A DNA stretch of 64,000 nt from assembly GCA_947496235.1 (NCBI GenBank), contig CANMCE010000006.1:1-64000 (forward strand). Reading direction: 5' to 3'. How positions within the stretch are numbered: position 1 is the stretch's first letter; the number at the start of each line of letters is the position of its first letter. Source of the stretch: an uncultured Glaciecola sp. (lineage in GTDB: Bacteria; Pseudomonadota; Gammaproteobacteria; Enterobacterales; Alteromonadaceae). Under the pieces are notes generated by a model. That model was given only the letters and a program-made list of their open reading frames with translations. It was not told where the DNA came from and made no database searches. Shown here piece by piece: positions 18,479-28,012 of this stretch. A program made the translations under genes and the position numbers.

Positions 18479-19082
18479 TCTCTTTAACTGAAGTTGTTAA
18501 ATACCCCAAAGCTTGTTTCAACAAGGTGCTTCCTTCGCAGGTTAAAATTGATTCAGGATGAAATTGAAAGCCGAGCATCTTATCAGTTTGATGCAATATC
18601 GCCATAGGTAATCCGTCAATATCTGCGATAACCTGTAAGCATGATGGAACATCTTTTGCCGCAAGGCTGTGATAGCGGGCAATGCTCATGGGGTTGGAAA
18701 AATTACTAAATATTGGATGCTCATTATGTTGCATTAACGATGCTTTGCCGTGCATCACGTATGGTGCGCGGCCAACCGTTCCGCCATAATGATTTACGAT
18801 AGCCTGATGGCCTAAGCAAATCCCTAGTACCGGATATTTCCCCGCCACTTTATCAATGAGTTCGGGCATACAACCTGCGTTTTCAGGTGCTCCAGGGCCG
18901 GGACTAAGTAATAAAACACAAGGACCATTTTTAGAGGCAGTGTCTAATGCGTCTAAGATGGTGTTTAGGGCAACAGTGTTTCTATAAACATTTAAGTTAA
19001 CGCCTAAAACGCGTAATTCATCTACTAGGTTGTAGGTAAATGAGTCTTGATTATCGAGAAGAATAACTTGTAAGTGTTCCAT
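18471..19082 (-). CDS. trpG: Anthranilate synthase component II (glutamine amidotransferase)
   Basis: Class I glutamine amidotransferase that supplies ammonia to TrpE. The Cys-His-Glu triad is visible as GICLGHQ (C89) and FHPES, and the oxyanion strand as LLSPGPGAPENAG. 203 residues. The ATG directly follows the trpE TAA without a gap. A stand-alone trpG separates this operon from the enterobacterial trpGD fusion. Confidence 0.96.
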   Translation of the reverse strand: MEHLQVILLDNQDSFTYNLVDELRVLGVNLNVYRNTVALNTILDALDTASKNGPCVLLLSPGPGAPENAGCMPELIDKVAGKYPVLGICLGHQAIVNHYGGTVGRAPYVMHGKASLMQHNEHPIFSNFSNPMSIARYHSLAAKDVPSCLQVIADIDGLPMAILHQTDKMLGFQFHPESILTCEGSTLLKQALGYLTTSVKENA

Positions 19083-20663
19083 TTATTTCCCCTCAATCGC
19101 TTGGTTAGCAGTTTGAATGGCATTAATCACTGCTTGAGCTTTAGTTCTAGTTTCATCTGCCTCTGATTGCGGTATTGAATCTTTTACAACGCCTGCGCCA
19201 GCTTGAATATAGGCAGTGTCGTTTTGAATGAACGCACTTCGAATAACAATACAGGTATCAAAATCACCTTTACCATTTAAATATCCAACGGCACCGCCAT
19301 AACTGCCTCTGGTGCATTTCTCTGTTTCTCGAATTAGCGTCGCTGCACTGATTTTTGGAGCGCCAACCAATGTGCCCATATTCATGCAGGCTTGGTATGC
19401 GTGCAAAGCATCCAAATCTGGTCGTAATTGGCCTACCACACGAGATACCAAGTGCATCACATGACTATACCTATCGACCTTGAGCAGATCTTTAACATGG
19501 CGAGAACCTGGCGTACTCACTTTAGCGATATCGTTTCTTGCTAAATCTACTAGCATAATGTGTTCAGATTTTTCTTTTTCATCCAACCGTAAATTAAGTT
19601 CTAATCGGCTATCCAAATCTAAATCGATGCTACCGTCTTCTCGTTTGCCGCGGGGCCGGGTTCCGGCTATGGGATAAATTTCCACTTGATTGTTAGTCGT
19701 ATCATATTTTAAAGCCGACTCTGGTGATGCGCCAAAAATAGTAAAGTCTTGGTCGGTAATATAAAACATGTAGGGTGATGGATTGGTTTGTTTTAATCGC
19801 TTGTAGGCTAACAATGGCTGTGGACACTGTAACCGGAAAGTGCGTGAAGGCACTACTTGGAATATATCACCATCAAGAATGTGTTCTTGTAACTGGGCAA
19901 CATCTTCACAATAAGCTTGGTCAGATTTATCCACCAATAATTCTGATTCGGGTGATTTCACTGGCTCAAAAGGTGTAACTTCTGTGGATAAAATTTGTTG
20001 ATTCAATTGCTCTAAACGCTGGTTTAGAGCGAAATAATTTTGAGCTACTTGATCACCGGAAAATACGCCACCAAGTAATTCAGACGTTTTTTCATGATGG
20101 TCAATAAGAAGTAAGGTTTCAGCTAAATAAAATACATAATCAGGACATTTATTTAAGCCAAGGGGAACCTCTGGTAACTGCTCAAAAGTCGCAATTAGGT
20201 CATAGCCAAATATCCCCGCTAAAAAGACCGCGTGCTGGTCATCTCTAATGGGGTTTATGTTGTCTTTGACACATCGTAAAACATCTAACACACCAGGCTG
20301 TTTTAATCTTGTATCTTCATCGGTATCTGTTTTTGGACTTGAATACTCAACAACTATGGTTTTTTCAGTTGACGAGCTAATGAAATTACCTAGCTTTTGA
20401 CGTAACAATGGCAAAATCGATTTACCATTATCTGTTAAAGCAGTAATCACTACAGTTTGCTGCTGGCACTCAATGCGTAGGGCAGCGTCAATTAACACTA
20501 AGCTATTTACGTCGTCTTTACTGTCAATTTCAGCGGATTCTAGTAATACTGAATTGGTACCACAAATCTGCTTATATGCCATCAGCGGATCAGCGACATA
20601 GCTGATGGTCCGTTTGATGGTTTCTACTGTTCCAGGTTCATTCCCCAGTGCTGACAAACTCAT
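19083..20663 (-). CDS. trpE: Anthranilate synthase component I
   Basis: Chorismate-utilising enzyme that makes anthranilate; first committed step of tryptophan synthesis. 526 residues. The N-terminal tryptophan-feedback motif LLESAEIDSK (about 40-49) resembles the LLESAD of feedback-sensitive TrpE. The C-terminal catalytic part shows DGDIFQVVPSR, GASPESALKY, PIAGTRPRG and GAPKISA. It is the first structural gene, preceded by AGGAAAATAA and the trpL attenuator 60-160 bp upstream. Confidence 0.97.
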   Translation of the reverse strand: MSLSALGNEPGTVETIKRTISYVADPLMAYKQICGTNSVLLESAEIDSKDDVNSLVLIDAALRIECQQQTVVITALTDNGKSILPLLRQKLGNFISSSTEKTIVVEYSSPKTDTDEDTRLKQPGVLDVLRCVKDNINPIRDDQHAVFLAGIFGYDLIATFEQLPEVPLGLNKCPDYVFYLAETLLLIDHHEKTSELLGGVFSGDQVAQNYFALNQRLEQLNQQILSTEVTPFEPVKSPESELLVDKSDQAYCEDVAQLQEHILDGDIFQVVPSRTFRLQCPQPLLAYKRLKQTNPSPYMFYITDQDFTIFGASPESALKYDTTNNQVEIYPIAGTRPRGKREDGSIDLDLDSRLELNLRLDEKEKSEHIMLVDLARNDIAKVSTPGSRHVKDLLKVDRYSHVMHLVSRVVGQLRPDLDALHAYQACMNMGTLVGAPKISAATLIRETEKCTRGSYGGAVGYLNGKGDFDTCIVIRSAFIQNDTAYIQAGAGVVKDSIPQSEADETRTKAQAVINAIQTANQAIEGK

Positions 20664-20721
20664 TTATTTTCCTTTCTTATCAGTGCTTGGCTAATTGTGA
20701 GACCATCATGAATCTGAGATA

Positions 20722-20780
20722 CAAAAAAGGCCCTACAATTGGGCCTTGGATTACACACGTATGACGTCACCAGAGCCCTC
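20722..20780 (-). promoter_or_regulatory. trp attenuator: antiterminator and terminator arms
   Basis: On the minus strand the terminator is AGGCCC-aattgta-GGGCCT (20746-20728) followed by a T-run. The upstream segment GGGCTCTGG (about 20778-20770) can pair with CCAAGGCCC (20749-20741) with eight of nine positions matched (one G-T), which would take up the left arm of the terminator. Ribosome stalling on the three Trp codons of trpL, just upstream, would free this antiterminator. This is the classical trp attenuation layout. Confidence 0.85.
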
Positions 20781-20826
20781 AGGGTCTAGTCCACCACCAG
20801 ATTTTACGCATGCTTGTTGTATTCAT
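20779..20826 (-). CDS. trpL: trp operon leader peptide
   Basis: A 15-residue ORF with three consecutive Trp codons: MNTTSMRKIWWWTRP, stop TGA. It lies 115 bp upstream of trpE and directly in front of the competing hairpins. The codon run TGGTGGTGG makes ribosome progress sensitive to charged tRNA-Trp. It is too short for normal ORF calling but its position and composition are diagnostic. A TTGACA at 20897-20892 could be the -35 of the promoter, but no -10 at proper spacing is convincing. Confidence 0.9.
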   Translation of the reverse strand: MNTTSMRKIWWWTRP

Positions 20827-20927
20827 TATGTTAATATGTCAATTAAATGCTGTTTTCTAACTCTATATAGAAGAATACAAAAAGGCGTTTGTGTCAACCA
20901 GCAACTTATAAAAATAAGCAATAATTA

Positions 20928-21782
20928 ATGTCAAAAATTACAGAACAACAGCCAAAAGTAGATTTACACAGTCACACCAAGTACTCAGATGGCAAATTAA
21001 CACCAGAAGAGTTGGTTCTTAGAGCCCAACAAATGCAAGTGGATATGTTAGCGATTACTGATCATGATTGTGTAGACGGAATTTTACCGGCACAAGTGGC
21101 AATTAATAAGCATAAGCTTAAATTACAACTTATTTCAGGCATTGAAATATCCACTAAATGGCATGGATTTGAAATTCACATTCTAGGATTAAACGTAGAT
21201 GAACAGCATCCTGCATTGCTGGATATTATTGAGATGCAACGCAAGACCCGAGTTGAACGAGCCGAAGCCATGGTAAATAAATTGGCTTTTTTAAACATTT
21301 CAAATTTGTTTGAGCGAGTCAAAGCAAAAGCTACAGGTACATTGTCTAGAGTGCATATTGCGCAAGTGCTTGTAGAAGAAGGTATTTGCAGTGATATACA
21401 GCAGGCGTTCAATAAATTTTTAGGTGATAAAAAACGGGCGTATGTGAGTGCCAATTGGCTAACCATTGAACAGGCAGTGGATGTGATTCATCAAGCGGGC
21501 GGGATTGCATCTTTAGCGCACCCTTATCATTATGATATGAAAGCAAAATGGTTACGCAAATTATTCGATGCTTTTAGTCTAGCAAAAGGAGATGCAACTG
21601 AGGTTGCACATCCTAATGTATCTCCAACCAAAACTGCTTTGATATTGGCGATAGCAAAGGAAAAGGGACTTCTAGCTAGCATAGGATCAGATTTCCATGG
21701 ACCAAGTCGATGGAATGAATTAGGCCGAAAACTGCACTTACCAGACGGAATTGAACCTGTGTGGGAAACATGGGCGAAGTAA
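20928..21782 (+). CDS. rnm: PHP-domain 5'-3' exoribonuclease/phosphoesterase (YciV/RNase AM type)
   Basis: PHP-family metallophosphoesterase of 284 residues. The metal-ligand motifs are in order: DLHSHTKYSDG (about 12-22), ITDHDCVDG, a central SRVHIAQVL, AHPYHYD and GSDFHGP near the C terminus. In E. coli the orthologue YciV (Rnm) trims 5' ends of rRNAs and degrades short 5'-phosphorylated RNA, and it is likewise divergent from trpL-trpE. First gene of a long plus-strand run. The divergent trp leader begins 102 bp away. Confidence 0.88.
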   Translation: MSKITEQQPKVDLHSHTKYSDGKLTPEELVLRAQQMQVDMLAITDHDCVDGILPAQVAINKHKLKLQLISGIEISTKWHGFEIHILGLNVDEQHPALLDIIEMQRKTRVERAEAMVNKLAFLNISNLFERVKAKATGTLSRVHIAQVLVEEGICSDIQQAFNKFLGDKKRAYVSANWLTIEQAVDVIHQAGGIASLAHPYHYDMKAKWLRKLFDAFSLAKGDATEVAHPNVSPTKTALILAIAKEKGLLASIGSDFHGPSRWNELGRKLHLPDGIEPVWETWAK

Positions 21783-21864
21783 ACAGATTACCTCGTCTAT
21801 ATTTCTGTTATACTTAAAAAATAAACACGAATAAACGGCCAAAAGCGCTTGGAAGGGACACAAG

Positions 21865-22488
21865 ATGAGTCAGTTTTTTTATATTCATCCTGATAATCCT
21901 CAGCCTAGATTAATTCATCAGACATGTGAATTAATCAATGCAGGGGAGGTGATTGTGTACCCAACGGATTCTGGCTATGCCATCGGGTGTCAAATGGAAA
22001 ATAAAAAGGCACTTGAGCAAATTTGTCGCATAAGAGATATCAGCAAGGAACACAATTTTACGCTCATGTGTCGTGATATGTCAGAGCTTTCTGTGTATGC
22101 AAGAGTGGATAATACGGCATTTAGGCAAATTAAAAACAACACTCCAGGCCCTTATACTTTTATTCTTAAAGCGACCAAAGAAGTGCCCAAGCGTCTACAA
22201 AATCCAAAACGCAAAACTATTGGCATTCGCGTGCCACAAAATAACATTGCGTTGGCGATCCTTGAAGAGTTAAAAGAACCTTTGATGTCAACAACGCTGA
22301 TTTTGCCTGGTGTAGAAATGGCCGAATCTGATCCCGATGAGATTCGGGATAAGTTGGAAAAACGTGTGGGGCTTATTATCCATGGTGGCTATCTAGGAGA
22401 AGAGCCAACCACGGTTATCGATTTATCTGAAGGCACCAGTGAAGTTATTCGCTATGGCGTAGGCGACGCTAGCCCTTTTGACGTGTAA
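21865..22488 (+). CDS. yciO: YciO, Sua5/YrdC-family protein
   Basis: 207-residue protein with the YrdC fold, related to threonylcarbamoyl-AMP synthases. The nucleotide-binding features GEVIVYPTDSGYAIGC (about 28-43), PGPYTFILKAT and IGIRVPQNNIAL are present. It lacks the C-terminal Sua5 domain. YciO-type proteins hydrolyse or make threonylcarbamoyl-AMP poorly in vitro and their cellular role is unclear. It follows rnm by 82 bp and precedes scpA by 5 bp. Confidence 0.9.
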   Translation: MSQFFYIHPDNPQPRLIHQTCELINAGEVIVYPTDSGYAIGCQMENKKALEQICRIRDISKEHNFTLMCRDMSELSVYARVDNTAFRQIKNNTPGPYTFILKATKEVPKRLQNPKRKTIGIRVPQNNIALAILEELKEPLMSTTLILPGVEMAESDPDEIRDKLEKRVGLIIHGGYLGEEPTTVIDLSEGTSEVIRYGVGDASPFDV

Positions 22489-22493
22489 TACCT

Positions 22494-23327
22494 ATGGTTG
22501 AGCAAACGGATAAGCAACAACTTAATCAATCGCCAACCCAGCAACAACCGCTGGCGCTTGCCTTCGTCAATGGCGAAGCCATCATAGAAAAACCAGAAGA
22601 TTTATATATACCTCCAGAAGCCTTGGAAGTTATTTTGGAGACTTTCGAAGGTCCGCTAGATCTTTTGTTGTACCTCATTCGCAAGCAAAAATTTGATATC
22701 GTGGAATTACCCGTTTTGCAGGTCACCCAACAATACATGGAATATGTTGATGTGATGACAGACGTCAAATTAGAACTGGCGGGGGAATATCTGCTAATGG
22801 CGGCTATGTTAGCGGAAATTAAGTCCAGATTACTGTTACCCAAACATGATAATAGCGAAGAAGATGAAGACGATCCGCGCGCAGAACTCATTCGGCGCCT
22901 TAAAGAATACGAGTTGATAAAAAAAGCCGCGGAAAAACTGGATGAAGCACCAAGACAACAACGGGATTTTTTTGTTGCTCAAGCGGCCACAAGTGACAAC
23001 GTGCAACCCATCAAAAACTTACCTCAGGTGAGTTTGCAGGAATTAGCCTTGGCTTTTGCTCAAGCGATGCAACGGGCAGACGCTTTCCAACATCATCATA
23101 TTCAAAAAGAGGTGTTATCAACCCGCGAACGAATGAGTATGCTGTTACAACGCTTAAAAAGCGATCGTTATTTAGATTTACAGGAATTACTCGATTCATC
23201 GGAAGGAAAAGCTGGTGTTGTAGTGACCTTTATTGCCATTTTAGAATTAGTTAAAGAAGGCTTAGCTTTATTGGAACAATCGCAACCCTATGCAAATTTA
23301 TATGTAAAATTGGGTGAATATGAGTAA
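22494..23327 (+). CDS. scpA: Segregation and condensation protein A
   Basis: Kleisin subunit of the SMC-ScpAB condensin-like complex. The N-terminal helical SMC-neck-binding region has the kleisin motif ETFEGPLDLLLYLIRKQKFDI (starts about residue 49), then LAGEYLLMAAMLAEIKSRLLLP; a charged linker follows and a C-terminal winged helix (about 220-277). 277 residues. Overlaps scpB by 14 bp. Presence of ScpAB rather than MukEF fits Alteromonadales and suggests an Smc gene elsewhere. Confidence 0.93.
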   Translation: MVEQTDKQQLNQSPTQQQPLALAFVNGEAIIEKPEDLYIPPEALEVILETFEGPLDLLLYLIRKQKFDIVELPVLQVTQQYMEYVDVMTDVKLELAGEYLLMAAMLAEIKSRLLLPKHDNSEEDEDDPRAELIRRLKEYELIKKAAEKLDEAPRQQRDFFVAQAATSDNVQPIKNLPQVSLQELALAFAQAMQRADAFQHHHIQKEVLSTRERMSMLLQRLKSDRYLDLQELLDSSEGKAGVVVTFIAILELVKEGLALLEQSQPYANLYVKLGEYE

Positions 23328-23964
23328 AATCTCCGATCTTCAACTTAAGCAATTGTTAGAGGCTGCAATTTTTGTTGCAGATGAGCCTTTGTCGATTGAA
23401 AAAATGCGCGCCACTATTCTCAGTGGGCTCACTATTTCTTCACGGCAATTAAACAAGGCATTAAGTGAACTCGAATTGGACTATGCCCCTCGTGGTATTC
23501 AGTTGATTAAGGTTGCCAGTGGTTATCGTTTTCAATCCAATACGGGATTGGGGCAATTGCTAAGTCGTTTATGGCAAGAAACTGTGCCTAAATATTCTCG
23601 TGCCATGATGGAGACTCTGGCGCTGATCGCGTATCGACAACCGATAACACGTGGTGAAATCGAAGAAATTCGTGGTGTCGCGGTGAGTAGTAACATTATG
23701 CGAAATTTATCTGAAAGGGATTGGATAAAAGTGATTGGTCACAAAGAAGTGCCAGGTAGGCCGGCTTTGTACGCGACAACAAAAACGTTTTTAGATTATT
23801 TTGCTTTAACATCATTGTCTGAACTACCGTCAGCCGATGATTTTGTTAACCAACAGGTGGAAACTGGATTGGATACCCCGGAACAAGCAGAACAATCGCA
23901 AACTATGGAAAATGAACAATCTTCAGAATCAAGCGAACGGCTAGATTCTGATCAATTACACTAA
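23314..23964 (+). CDS. scpB: Segregation and condensation protein B
   Basis: Partner of ScpA with tandem winged-helix domains: LLEAAIFVADEPLSIEKM at the first, and MMETLALIAYRQPITRGEIEEIRG plus GRPALYATTKTFLDYF at the second. The acidic, glutamine-rich tail (about 180-216) is typical. The 14-bp overlap with scpA suggests coupled translation. An in-frame ATG at 23320 is an alternative start. Confidence 0.92.
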   Translation: MNMSKISDLQLKQLLEAAIFVADEPLSIEKMRATILSGLTISSRQLNKALSELELDYAPRGIQLIKVASGYRFQSNTGLGQLLSRLWQETVPKYSRAMMETLALIAYRQPITRGEIEEIRGVAVSSNIMRNLSERDWIKVIGHKEVPGRPALYATTKTFLDYFALTSLSELPSADDFVNQQVETGLDTPEQAEQSQTMENEQSSESSERLDSDQLH

Positions 23965-23970
23965 GTACTT

Positions 23971-24846
23971 ATGTCTGAAAAACTACAAAAAATCTTGGCC
24001 AACAATGGCGTCGGCTCGCGAAGAGAAATGGAAAAATGGATCGAGCAGGGGCGCGTATCAGTAAATGGCAAAGTGGCTACCTTAGGCGATCGAGCTGAAG
24101 AAACAGACCAAATCCGAGTAGATGGCCATCTTATTTCTAGGCAAAAAGAAAAGTCTCCTTGTCGTGTGCTCATGTACAACAAGCCAGAAGGTGTTATTTG
24201 TTCAGCAAAAGATCCAGAAGGTCGTCCAACTGTTTTTGATCGTTTACCACCTTTGGTTGGGCAACGATGGATAGCGATCGGACGCTTAGATATTAATACC
24301 AGTGGTTTGCTTTTATTTACCAATGATGGAGAGTTGGCAAACCGGTTAATGCACCCATCTTACGAAATAGAGCGAGAATATGCCGTGCGCATTTTTGGAG
24401 AAGTTACGCCCGCCATCTTGCGCAACTTAGCCAAAGGCGTTGAACTTGAAGATGGGCTGGCTAAGTTTGATTCGGTAAAAGTAAAGCCGAATGAAGAAGA
24501 AGCGGTGAATCATTGGTATAATGTGACGCTTAAAGAAGGACGTAATCGTGAAGTTAGACGTTTATGGGAATCTCAAGGCGTAAAAGTTAGCCGATTGATT
24601 CGTATTAGGTTTGGTAACATTGAAATGTTTAAGCGCCTTCCTCAAGGTACTTGGTTAGAAATGGATCTAGAGCACGTTAATCAGCTTCGTCAAATGGCCA
24701 AATTGTCAAATGAAACTGAAACTAAAGTGCATACCATGGAACAGCTCGACCACACTAAATTAAGCAGAATGCGACGCTCTTTGCGCAAAACCAAACAAAA
24801 CAAAATGGTTGGCCAGCGTCACAGAAATAATTCGCGAAAAAAATAA
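23971..24846 (+). CDS. rluB: 23S rRNA pseudouridine(2605) synthase
   Basis: RsuA/RluB-family pseudouridine synthase. An N-terminal S4 RNA-binding domain (about 1-60) is followed by the catalytic domain with [17 protein letters not shown], whose Asp is the catalytic residue, and the [10 protein letters not shown] motif. The basic C-terminal tail is rich in Lys/Arg, typical of RluB. 291 residues, 6 bp after scpB. scpA-scpB-rluB is a frequent trio in gammaproteobacteria. Confidence 0.92.
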   Translation: MSEKLQKILANNGVGSRREMEKWIEQGRVSVNGKVATLGDRAEETDQIRVDGHLISRQKEKSPCRVLMYNKPEGVICSAKDPEGRPTVFDRLPPLVGQRWIAIGRLDINTSGLLLFTNDGELANRLMHPSYEIEREYAVRIFGEVTPAILRNLAKGVELEDGLAKFDSVKVKPNEEEAVNHWYNVTLKEGRNREVRRLWESQGVKVSRLIRIRFGNIEMFKRLPQGTWLEMDLEHVNQLRQMAKLSNETETKVHTMEQLDHTKLSRMRRSLRKTKQNKMVGQRHRNNSRKK

Positions 24847-24856
24847 GCGGTAATTC

Positions 24857-25642
24857 ATGCGATTAGCTCTTGGATTGGAATATCAGGGTAATGCCTATAA
24901 AGGTTGGCAGAGACAGTCTCATGTACCTAGTGTGCAAGCCCATATCGAAAACTGTTTAAGTCAAATCTTATGCCATGACGTCGAGGTAGCCTGTGCCGGA
25001 CGAACCGATGCTGGGGTGCACGCAACCAATCAAATCGTGCACTTTGATACCCAAGCCGAACGTCCAGATAAAGCCTTCACCCTTGGAATGAATGCCTTGC
25101 TACCACAAGATATTGCGATTAATTGGGTAAAGCAGGTGAGTGAGGATTTTCATGCGCGATTTAGCGCCACCGCAAGGCGATACCGCTATATCATGTTTAA
25201 TTCAAAAACAAGACCTGGCATTTTTACACCAGGGGTTACACATGTGCACAAATCGCTAAACGCTGAACTGATGCATCAAGCGGCACAGTGCTTAGTAGGG
25301 GAGCATGATTTCACCAGCTTTAGAGCTTCGCTGTGTCAATCAAAAAGTCCCTTTAGGGATGTCAAAGAAGTGTCTGTCACTCGCACCGGGCCCTATGTGG
25401 TATTGGAAATTTGTGCAAATGCATTTTTACATCATATGGTGCGCAACATTGTAGGCTCATTAATCGAAATTGGGGCTCAGGAACAGCCCGTGGATTGGAT
25501 GCAAACTTTATTAGACGCCAAAGATAGAACCTTGGCTGCAGCTACCGCTAAACCTAATGGCTTGTATTTGGTCGATGTTACTTATCCAGAACACTTCGAA
25601 CTTCCTAATTCTGAAATGGGTCCCTTGTTTTTGTTTAAGTAA
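24857..25642 (+). CDS. truA: tRNA pseudouridine(38-40) synthase
   Basis: Modifies U38-U40 in the anticodon stem-loop of many tRNAs. The catalytic motif [13 protein letters not shown] contains the nucleophilic Asp; [18 protein letters not shown] and [11 protein letters not shown] follow the TruA pattern. 261 residues, 10 bp downstream of rluB. In E. coli truA precedes dedA-accD-folC-dedD-cvpA-purF. Here dedA is absent and accD follows directly. Confidence 0.95.
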   Translation: MRLALGLEYQGNAYKGWQRQSHVPSVQAHIENCLSQILCHDVEVACAGRTDAGVHATNQIVHFDTQAERPDKAFTLGMNALLPQDIAINWVKQVSEDFHARFSATARRYRYIMFNSKTRPGIFTPGVTHVHKSLNAELMHQAAQCLVGEHDFTSFRASLCQSKSPFRDVKEVSVTRTGPYVVLEICANAFLHHMVRNIVGSLIEIGAQEQPVDWMQTLLDAKDRTLAAATAKPNGLYLVDVTYPEHFELPNSEMGPLFLFK

Positions 25643-25788
25643 GTCATATTTAACCAGATACTGATCTGATTTCTATGAATTTTGTTTTTTCTGAACCCTT
25701 TATGTGATTTAATTGTCCGATTATTTTCGCCGTAATTGGCTAAAATCTAAAACAACTATAAGAATTAAGTGATTTACAGGATTATTAA

Positions 25789-26673
25789 ATGAGCTGGATC
25801 GAAAAGATACTGCCGAAAACCAAGTCGTCTATCAAGAGTAATGTACCAGAAGGTATCTGGACAAAATGCGGTTCCTGTCAGTCTGTATTGTATAAATCAG
25901 AACTGGAAAAGCTGTTAGAAGTGTGCCCAAAATGTGGTCACCATATGCGTATAACCGCAAGAGCACGTTTGAATGGTTTTTTAGATACCAAAGATAGAAC
26001 TGAAATTGCGGCCGATTTGGAGCCTCAAGACGTACTCAAGTTTAAAGATTCTAAGCGTTATAAAGATCGTATAAGCGCGGCACAAAAAGCGACTAATGAA
26101 AAAGATGCCTTGATCGTAATGAAAGGCTCTATCAACGGGTTACCGGTAGTTGTTGCGGCCTTTGAGTTTTCTTTTTTAGGTGGCTCAATGGCGTCCGTGG
26201 TAGGCGCTAAATTCGTTGCTGCTGTTAATGCTGCCATAGAAAACAACTGTCCATTGGTATGTTTTTCTACCAGTGGTGGTGCGCGCATGCAAGAAGCCTT
26301 GTTGTCACTCATGCAAATGGCGAAAACAAGCGCCGCGCTTGCTAAACTTAGCGCTAAGAAATTACCTTATATCTCGGTTTTGACCGATCCAACCATGGGC
26401 GGTGTATCTGCCAGTTTGGCCATGTTAGGCGATATAAATGTCGCTGAGCCTAAAGCGCTTATTGGATTTGCTGGGCCAAGAGTTATCGAGCAAACGGTAA
26501 GAGAAAAATTACCTGAAGGCTTCCAACGAAGTGAATTTTTGTTAGAAAAGGGTGCGATAGACTTAATTGTCGATAGAAGACAAATGAAAGACACCTTGCA
26601 CCGAATTCTTGCTAAATTACATGGTAATGCGCCTTCACAGACTAGCCAGTTACAAATAGAATCAGACGAATAG
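25789..26673 (+). CDS. accD: Acetyl-CoA carboxylase carboxyltransferase subunit beta
   Basis: Forms the carboxyltransferase with AccA in malonyl-CoA synthesis. The N-terminal four-cysteine zinc ribbon is intact (C27, C30, C46, C49). The crotonase-fold carboxyltransferase domain shows [39 protein letters not shown] and the [14 protein letters not shown] end. 294 residues. A 146-bp gap after truA could hold a promoter. Confidence 0.96.
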   Translation: MSWIEKILPKTKSSIKSNVPEGIWTKCGSCQSVLYKSELEKLLEVCPKCGHHMRITARARLNGFLDTKDRTEIAADLEPQDVLKFKDSKRYKDRISAAQKATNEKDALIVMKGSINGLPVVVAAFEFSFLGGSMASVVGAKFVAAVNAAIENNCPLVCFSTSGGARMQEALLSLMQMAKTSAALAKLSAKKLPYISVLTDPTMGGVSASLAMLGDINVAEPKALIGFAGPRVIEQTVREKLPEGFQRSEFLLEKGAIDLIVDRRQMKDTLHRILAKLHGNAPSQTSQLQIESDE

Positions 26674-26683
26674 TATTAACTGA

Positions 26684-28012
26684 ATGAGCAAATCGCTTTC
26701 TCAGTGGCTCGATTTTATTCAACGAAGTCATCCAAAAGAAATTGATATGGGGTTGTCACGGACAGCCCATGTTTTTCAGCAGTTGTCTCTTAATCTCGAA
26801 TATACCAAAATAGTGACGGTCGCCGGCACAAATGGCAAGGGCACAACGTGCAGAACCATTGAGGCCATCACCCAAGCATCTGGATTTAATGTTGGCGTAT
26901 ATTCTTCTCCCCATTTAATTGATTTTAATGAACGAATTCGTATCAATGGCGACCAAATCCATGATGACAAACTTTGCGAAGCTTTCGAATTAGTCGATCA
27001 TGCAAGAGGCAATACATCGTTAACCTATTTTGAATTTGTGACATTAGCAGCATTAGTATGTTTTGCAAAGCATGAGTTAGACGTTATTGTTTTAGAAGTG
27101 GGATTAGGTGGGCGTTTAGACGCCGTTAATATACTTGATGCGGATGTGGCTAGTGTCACCAGTATTGGTTATGACCATCAATCCTGGCTTGGCGATACTC
27201 TTGATCAAATTGCATTTGAAAAATGTGGTGTAGTAAAGAGTAAAACCAAGGCTGTACTGGCATTTGACGCAGAAAAACAAGGTATTAATTTACCTCAATT
27301 GTTATCAGACGATGTTTGGATGCTCGGACGTGACTATGATATTCACGAGTTGCAAAGGTCCTGCTCATTCACTATTCACCTAGATCGGTTAATTCCAAAT
27401 ATAGAACAAAGTGAAACAACAATCCTTTACACATGGAATAACGAACAATTACCCGCTCAAAACGTAGTTACTGCTATTCTCTCGTGTTGGAGACTCTATC
27501 AAGTATTGTCTGGGAATAAATCTGAACCTTTGAAACAATTATTGTCGAATTCCAATAGTCTTAAGCAAACCATTAGCGATATTCGGATTGCTGGGCGTTT
27601 TCAACGAATATTTGATGCTCCTCAGGTCATAGTTGATGTTGGACATAACGCTCAAGCTGCTGACTATTTAATTGATAAGATTAAACGTATCAATAGTCAC
27701 AATATTCACTACGTAGTTGGAATGCTAAAAGATAAAAATATCGAACAGACGTTAACAGTAATGGCTGATATTCCGGCGCATTGGTATGTGTGCGATCTGG
27801 AGGGTGACAGAGGTGAAAAGAGCACTCGTTTGAAAAATGCGTTAGCCAAGGTTGAGTTAAAAAGCTTACAATGTTTTTCATCTGTAGATTTAGGCTTAAA
27901 AACAGCACTTGAGCAAGCGTCTTCAACTGATATGATATACGTATTCGGATCCTTCCTTACAGTTGCTCAAGCAATACAGTATATGCAACAGCAGGATAAA
28001 TTGAGTTCATGA
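26684..28012 (+). CDS. folC: Bifunctional folylpolyglutamate/dihydrofolate synthase
   Basis: ATP-dependent ligase adding glutamate to dihydropteroate and folates. The P-loop VAGTNGKGTTCRTIEAI (about residues 46-62), YSSPHLIDFNERIRING, the metal and omega-loop region LEVGLGGRLDAVN, and IGYDHQSWLG are all present, as in Mur-ligase relatives. The C-terminal domain has VDVGHNAQAADYL. 442 residues, 10 bp after accD, and it overlaps the dedD start by 4 bp. Confidence 0.95.
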   Translation: MSKSLSQWLDFIQRSHPKEIDMGLSRTAHVFQQLSLNLEYTKIVTVAGTNGKGTTCRTIEAITQASGFNVGVYSSPHLIDFNERIRINGDQIHDDKLCEAFELVDHARGNTSLTYFEFVTLAALVCFAKHELDVIVLEVGLGGRLDAVNILDADVASVTSIGYDHQSWLGDTLDQIAFEKCGVVKSKTKAVLAFDAEKQGINLPQLLSDDVWMLGRDYDIHELQRSCSFTIHLDRLIPNIEQSETTILYTWNNEQLPAQNVVTAILSCWRLYQVLSGNKSEPLKQLLSNSNSLKQTISDIRIAGRFQRIFDAPQVIVDVGHNAQAADYLIDKIKRINSHNIHYVVGMLKDKNIEQTLTVMADIPAHWYVCDLEGDRGEKSTRLKNALAKVELKSLQCFSSVDLGLKTALEQASSTDMIYVFGSFLTVAQAIQYMQQQDKLSS

